This document shows positions 60,198 to 64,000 of a DNA stretch of 64,000 nucleotides, in pieces; the stretch's first letter is position 1; each line of letters opens with the position of its first letter. A program made the position numbers and the translations under genes. Under the pieces are notes generated by a model. That model was not told the origin of the DNA and searched no databases. It worked only from the letters and a program-made list of their open reading frames with translations. The DNA lies in NCBI GenBank assembly GCA_029782145.1, contig JAKOVH010000013.1, positions 124,001-188,000 on the forward strand. Reading direction: 5' to 3'. Source of the DNA: Actinomycetes bacterium (GTDB taxonomy: Bacteria > Actinomycetota > Acidimicrobiia > Acidimicrobiales > Acidimicrobilacustridaceae).

Positions 60198-61685
60198 GTG
60201 CCGCCAGTGATCGAGTACGCCAAGGAACTGCCCGAGGGCATCGACGCTGTCGCCGTCCCCGTCACCGTGGAGCAGGGCGACGCCGACGGCCTCGAGGCCC
60301 TCGGCCTGCCCGCCGATGTGCTCGCCGCCCAGGGGTTCACCGGCAAGGCCGACCAGCTGGCGGTCACCGCCGGCGCCGACGGGGCGACCGTGGTGGCGGT
60401 CGGCCTGGGTGCCGCGGCGTCGGTCGACGCCGATCGGCTCCGGCGGGCCGCCGCCCAGGTGGTGCGGGCGTCCAGGCACCTCGGCTCGGTGGCCCTGCCC
60501 CTGCACGACGTCGTCGCCGACCAGACCGCCGGTGAACGCGCCGCTGCGGCCCGGGCGGTGGCCGAGGGTGCCGGCCTCGGCGCCTACCGCTACACCGAGC
60601 TGCGCTCCGAGCCGGGCCCGGCCGGACCCGAGCGGGTGGTGGTCGTGGGCCGAGGCGGCCAGAGGGTCGCCGCCGCCGTGGAGGAGGGGGCTCGGATCGC
60701 GGAGGCGCAGAACCTCGCCCGCGACCTGGTCAACACCCCGGGCGGCACCCTCACGCCGGCCGCACTGGCCGAGGCGGCGGTCGAGATCGCCGAGCGGGAG
60801 GGCCTGGCGGTCACCGTGCTGGGCCCCGCCGAGATCGCCGAGCGCGGGCTCGGCGGGCTGCTCGGCGTGAACCGGGGGTCGCTGCAGGAGGCCCGCTTCG
60901 TGGAGCTGTGCTATGAGCCGGCCAACCCTCGCGGCACGCTGGCCCTGGTCGGCAAGGGCATCACCTTCGACTCCGGTGGCCTGTCGATCAAGACGGGCGA
61001 AGGCATGATGACCATGAAGATGGACATGGGCGGCGCCGCCGCCGTCCTCGGGTTCTTCGCCGGCGTGCGCGCCGTGGGCCCCCGCTGCCGGGTGGTCGGT
61101 TACCTGCCGATGACCGACAACATGAGCGGAGGCGACGCCACCCGTCCGGGTGACGTGTTGACCCTGCGCAACGGCACGACGGTCGAGGTGCTCAACACCG
61201 ACGCCGAAGGCCGCCTGATCCTGGGCGACGCCCTCAGCCTGGCCAGCGAGGCCGAGCCCGACGCCATCGTCGACCTCGCAACCCTCACCGGGGCGGTCGA
61301 GGTGGCGCTCGGCAGCCGGGTGGCGGCGGTGCTCGCCAACGACGACGCCTGGCGCGAGCAGGTCGAGGCGGCCGCCGGTCGGGCGGGGGAGCGGTTGTGG
61401 CCGCTGCCCCTGCCCGCCGACTACCGGCCGTTACTCGACTCCGACGTGGCCGACCTGCGCAACATCTCCACCTCGAGGGGGGCCGGCACCATCACCGCCG
61501 CCCTCTTCCTGCAGGAGTTCGTGGCCGACGGCACGCCGTGGGCCCACATCGACATCGCCGGCACCGCGTGGTGGGGCGAGCGCGACGAGGCCGAGTTCAC
61601 CAAGGGCGGCACGGGCTACGGCGTGCGCCTGCTGCTCGAGCTGGCCCGGACCTTCACCCGGCCTCGTCGAGCGGCGCGGCGCTGA
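60198..61685 (+). CDS. pepA: leucyl aminopeptidase, M17 family
   Basis: 495 aa. Two-metal aminopeptidase removing N-terminal residues. The N-terminal domain (about 1-160) is followed by the catalytic domain: LVGKGITFDSGGLSIKTG (Lys and Asp ligands), MKMDMGGAAAVLG, and the family signature NTDAEGRLILGDAL; an Arg in EGR completes the site. GTG 60198 is chosen by its AAGGAG. The last 32 bases overlap the convergent gene ending at 61654. Confidence 0.95.
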   Translation: MPPVIEYAKELPEGIDAVAVPVTVEQGDADGLEALGLPADVLAAQGFTGKADQLAVTAGADGATVVAVGLGAAASVDADRLRRAAAQVVRASRHLGSVALPLHDVVADQTAGERAAAARAVAEGAGLGAYRYTELRSEPGPAGPERVVVVGRGGQRVAAAVEEGARIAEAQNLARDLVNTPGGTLTPAALAEAAVEIAEREGLAVTVLGPAEIAERGLGGLLGVNRGSLQEARFVELCYEPANPRGTLALVGKGITFDSGGLSIKTGEGMMTMKMDMGGAAAVLGFFAGVRAVGPRCRVVGYLPMTDNMSGGDATRPGDVLTLRNGTTVEVLNTDAEGRLILGDALSLASEAEPDAIVDLATLTGAVEVALGSRVAAVLANDDAWREQVEAAAGRAGERLWPLPLPADYRPLLDSDVADLRNISTSRGAGTITAALFLQEFVADGTPWAHIDIAGTAWWGERDEAEFTKGGTGYGVRLLLELARTFTRPRRAARR

Positions 61686-62415
61686 CCGGCCCGCCGGCCG
61701 TCCCGGCCGCGTCGGGTGCCTCCGGCGCGGGCCGCCCCGGTCGGGCGAGCGGCGGCCGCGCGGGGCGGGTGACCGCCAGGGACCGTCCCGGCCCCGCCCC
61801 GACCGCCACGACGTCGGCCTTGGAGTGGGCGTCGATCGCCCAGCGCAGGGCCTCGTGGGCGACGGCCGGGTGGAACCGCCAGCGGTGCAGCTGGCGCTCC
61901 ACGGCGTCGGTGCCCTCGCCCAGCTCGAGCATCGACAGCGCGAGCGACCGGGCCCGCTCCTTCATCTGCTCCACCGTGGGCGAGGTGCGGGGCCGGGTGA
62001 GCCAGGTGGTGTGCTCGCGCTGGAGCGGCTCGGGCAGGCGCTCGACCTGCGCCCGGGTGAGCGGGGCCAGCCGGCGGCGCACGGCGAGCGACGTGGTGCC
62101 GTGCATGCGGGCGGCGCCGAAGCGGCAGCTGCGCTCGATGGTCTTGAGCATGGGGGAGTTGCGCCCGCCACGCATGCCGACCCCGAGGGAGCGGGCGGTG
62201 TCGACGAGGTCGAGGCGGAAGCCCTCGGGCTCGGCGTCGAGCTGGTCGGCCACCCGCCGCAGGAACCACACGGTGCTCGGGCCCAGGACCGGCAGCCAGA
62301 AGCGCTCGACGTAAGCCGAGCGGGGGTCGTGGCCCAGCTCGTCGATGACCGGGTCGGGCCAGGGCTCGACGGTGAAGGAGGGGACGGGATAGACGGGATC
62401 GGTGGTGAGCGGCAC
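61654..62415 (-). CDS. conserved protein of unknown function
   Basis: 253 aa, GTG start with GAGGAGG 4 bases upstream. It opens PLTTDPVYPVPSFTVEPWPD and contains DELGHDPRSAYVERFWLPVL and GPSTVWFLRRVADQL. I recall this wording from uncharacterised actinobacterial proteins. The middle is basic and helical (RFGAARMHGTTSLAVRRRL, RSLALSMLEL), and the tail after residue 205 is Pro/Ala-rich and probably disordered. The helical basic middle would suit a DNA- or RNA-contacting or transcription-linked role, but no motif proves it. It has the clearest -35/-10 promoter in the window. Confidence 0.75.
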   Translation of the reverse strand: MPLTTDPVYPVPSFTVEPWPDPVIDELGHDPRSAYVERFWLPVLGPSTVWFLRRVADQLDAEPEGFRLDLVDTARSLGVGMRGGRNSPMLKTIERSCRFGAARMHGTTSLAVRRRLAPLTRAQVERLPEPLQREHTTWLTRPRTSPTVEQMKERARSLALSMLELGEGTDAVERQLHRWRFHPAVAHEALRWAIDAHSKADVVAVGAGPGRSLAVTRPARPPLARPGRPAPEAPDAAGTAGGPVSAAPLDEAG

Positions 62416-62504
62416 GGGGCCTCCTCTGAGCGGCTGCGGTTTCTGCCCGCCGGCAGCGGTGACGAGTGCAGCGCAACGGTGCATCTCGTGATGTTTGATG
62501 CCCT

Positions 62505-62533
62505 TTGATACCACCACGTAGCGTCACGGTCAA
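62505..62533 (-). promoter_or_regulatory. promoter of the 62415 gene
   Basis: On the minus strand TTGACC (62533-62528), a 17-base spacer and TATCAA (62510-62505). The -35 and spacing fit a housekeeping sigma factor. The leader is about 84 bases and AT-richer than its surroundings. Confidence 0.55.
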
Positions 62534-62642
62534 CCGCGCAGCGAGACGGACGACTGCTCCTCGTCGACGCAGGGGGCGTGGCCGGGGACGGCATCGTCGA
62601 AAGGGGGCACCGTCCGGGCTCGACCGGGGTACGAGACGCGCC

Positions 62643-63656
62643 ATGAGGGACACCAGCACCATCGAGCTCCCGGATGAGCACGACGACCGGGGCGAGCACG
62701 CCGACTCCCCGACGGAGGTGCCGGCCCGCGGCTGGCTCGACGTGGCCAAGCGGATCAAGGCCCGCGTCAAGGACGAGAACGGGGTCCTGCTGGCGGCCGG
62801 CGTGGCCTTCTTCGGCATGTTCGCGGTGTTCCCGGCGGTGGTGGCCGTCATCTCGCTCTACGGGCTGCTCGCCGACCCGACCGACGTGCAGTCCCAGGTG
62901 AACGACCTGGCCGGCGGTCTGCCGGAGTCCACCCGATCGTTCCTGACCGACCAGCTCGGCCGGATCGTGTCCGGCTCCCAGAGCGGCCTCGGCCTGGCCC
63001 TCGTGGGCTCGGTCGCCCTGGCCCTCTGGTCGGCCTCGAGCGGCATCCGCCACCTGCTCGAGGCCATCAACGCGGCCTACGCCGAGCCGCCCGAGCCGTT
63101 CGTCAAGGCCCGCCTGCGGGCGCTCGGCCTGGCCCTCGGAGCGGTGGTGGTCGTGGTCGCCATGATCGGTGCCCTCACCGTGCTGCCCGCCCTCGCCGGC
63201 CAGGTCTCCGACCTGGCGCGGACCGTCGTGTCCTGGGCGCGGTGGCCGCTCATCGCCGCCGCGATGGTGGTGGTGCTCGCCGTGCTCTACCGGATGGGCC
63301 CCAACCGGGACGACCCGAAGTGGCGCTGGACCTCCGTCGGAGGCACCGTCGCCACCGTCCTGTGGCTGCTCAGCTCGGTCGGCCTCGCCGTGTACGCCTC
63401 GCAGTTCGCGCACTTCGACGCGACCTACGGCAGCTTCGGCGGCGTCCTGGTGGTGATGCTCTGGCTGCTCCTGTCGGCGCTCAGCGTGCTCGTCGGCGCG
63501 TACCTCAACGCCGAGCTCGAGCACCAGACGGTCGCCGACACGACCGTCGGCCCGCAGCGGCCGCTGGGGGAGCGCGGCGCCGAGATGGCCGACGAGCCGC
63601 CACCCTCGGGGGATGCCTCGTCGAGCGAGCGCCGCCGGGCGCGGGCCCGGGCCTGA
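62643..63656 (+). CDS. YihY/BrkB family inner-membrane protein
   Basis: 337 aa, six transmembrane helices. ENGVLLAAGVAFFGMFAVFP, the run WSASSGIRHLLEAINAAY and YASQFAHFDATYGSFGGVLV are family signatures. A charged N-terminus (about 40 residues) and a basic Ser-rich C-terminal tail lie in the cytoplasm. Function is unknown despite the old label ribonuclease BN. TACGAG 7 bases before the ATG is a weak -10 candidate. Confidence 0.9.
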   Translation: MRDTSTIELPDEHDDRGEHADSPTEVPARGWLDVAKRIKARVKDENGVLLAAGVAFFGMFAVFPAVVAVISLYGLLADPTDVQSQVNDLAGGLPESTRSFLTDQLGRIVSGSQSGLGLALVGSVALALWSASSGIRHLLEAINAAYAEPPEPFVKARLRALGLALGAVVVVVAMIGALTVLPALAGQVSDLARTVVSWARWPLIAAAMVVVLAVLYRMGPNRDDPKWRWTSVGGTVATVLWLLSSVGLAVYASQFAHFDATYGSFGGVLVVMLWLLLSALSVLVGAYLNAELEHQTVADTTVGPQRPLGERGAEMADEPPPSGDASSSERRRARARA

Positions 63657-63693
63657 CGCTTCGCGCATCCCGAGGCGGGGGTGGCCCGCACGG

Positions 63694-63699
63694 TAGGGT
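63694..63699 (+). promoter_or_regulatory. putative -10 box of the GT2 gene
   Basis: TAGGGT ends 10 bases before ATG at 63710. Confidence 0.5.
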
Positions 63700-63709
63700 C
63701 GGGAGCCTG

Positions 63710-64000
63710 ATGTCGGCGTCTGTCCTTGCCATCGTCCCCGCGCTGAACGAGGAGGCGACGGTCGCCGCCGTCGTCCAGGCGATCCGGTCCGACCTGGGCG
63801 CCGACGTGCTGGTCGTCGATGACGGATCGAGCGACCTGACCTCCGACAAGGCCCTCAGCGCTGGGGCGCTCGTGGCTCGCCACCCGTTCAACCTCGGCGT
63901 CGGGGCGGCGCTGCGCACCGGCTTCCGCTACGCCGACCTGCGCGGCTACCCGATCGCCATCCAGGTCGACGCCGACGGCCAGCACGTCTCGACCGAGGCC
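63710..64000 (+). CDS. GT2 family glycosyltransferase (partial, 3' end outside window)
   Basis: First 97 codons only. GT-A fold start: VLAIVPALNEEATVAAVVQA, VLVVDDGSSDLTSDKA (donor-binding Asp pair), ARHPFNLGVGAALRTGFRYA and the DxD-containing QVDADGQH. The wording is that of dolichyl/polyprenyl-phosphate mannose or glucose synthases, which would supply GT-C enzymes; the rest of the gene is needed to decide. Confidence 0.88.
   Translation, partial: MSASVLAIVPALNEEATVAAVVQAIRSDLGADVLVVDDGSSDLTSDKALSAGALVARHPFNLGVGAALRTGFRYADLRGYPIAIQVDADGQHVSTEA

Overview
The window is high-GC DNA with G or C at nearly every third codon position, many GTG starts and tightly packed genes. It comes from an actinomycete-type bacterium. 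An InhA-like FabI, an F420-dependent reductase, a mycothiol-ligase-like protein, a phosphatidylinositol mannoside gene set (pgsA, acyltransferase, pimA), Ku and an LpqY-SugABC-like importer all point to Actinomycetota. A deep lineage such as Acidimicrobiia is my best guess, but it is inference. I see no tRNA, rRNA, CRISPR array, insertion sequence, phage gene or plasmid gene. No stretch over 300 bases lacks a gene; the longest gaps are about 190-230 bases.

Layout. 1-3435: minus-strand 2-oxoglutarate oxygenase (cut by the window edge), nadA and a membrane GT-C-like protein. 3515-9042: uvrC, then a three-gene minus-strand sugar-tailoring operon (C-methyltransferase, cytidylyltransferase, PIG-L deacetylase) and a methyltransferase. 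9097-14026: rapZ, gap-pgk-tpiA-secG and an ABC ATPase. The yvcK and whiA genes usual between rapZ and gap are absent here. 14107-16493: two CNNM/CorC-type membrane proteins. 16622-18184: fabI and F420 reductase. 18237-22011: mshC-like ligase, thrS, HIT protein. 22140-29205: a block with copper chaperones SCO and PCuAC, membrane proteins, two small unknown proteins and an EF-G2-like GTPase, placed between the thrS-HIT and pgsA halves of a cluster that is contiguous in mycobacteria. 29397-36990: pgsA, acyltransferase, pimA, a catalytically degenerate M48-like protein, a DUF3048 lipoprotein, pdxS-pdxT, yebC and a peroxiredoxin. 37091-44891 (minus): SDR39U1-type epimerase, rsgA, and an lpqY-sugA-sugB-sugC operon ending in a DUF4032 kinase-like gene. 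45003-50161: a 30-residue membrane protein, lpd, E2 acyltransferase and a single-ORF LipB-LipA fusion. 50358-55923: M24 peptidase, membrane protein, Ku, a propeller-like protein and a GT4 glycosyltransferase. 55880-64000: metH (minus), cobalamin adenosyltransferase, pepA, a conserved unknown (minus), a YihY/BrkB membrane protein and the start of a GT2 glycosyltransferase.

Working together: lpd, E2 and LipB-LipA form one plus-strand unit that both builds a 2-oxoacid dehydrogenase core and attaches its lipoyl cofactor. gap-pgk-tpiA supply lower glycolysis. pgsA-acyltransferase-pimA build the PI-mannoside anchor. pdxS-pdxT make pyridoxal phosphate. The sug-type operon imports a disaccharide. metH and the adenosyltransferase both handle cobalamin.

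Three window-scale signals stand out. First, a TANNNT -10 box (often TAGSCT or TACGNT) ends 6-10 bases before the start codon of at least eleven genes, implying widespread leaderless transcription. Second, two families of intergenic palindromes recur: arms GTTCTGGTGGAGG near 16,531 and 60,109, and arms AAGCTGGTTCC near 37,006, 50,180 and 50,241. All five lie just after gene 3' ends. Third, two genes (14107 and 45239) appear to use non-canonical start codons (ATC, ACG) placed correctly behind good ribosome-binding sites.
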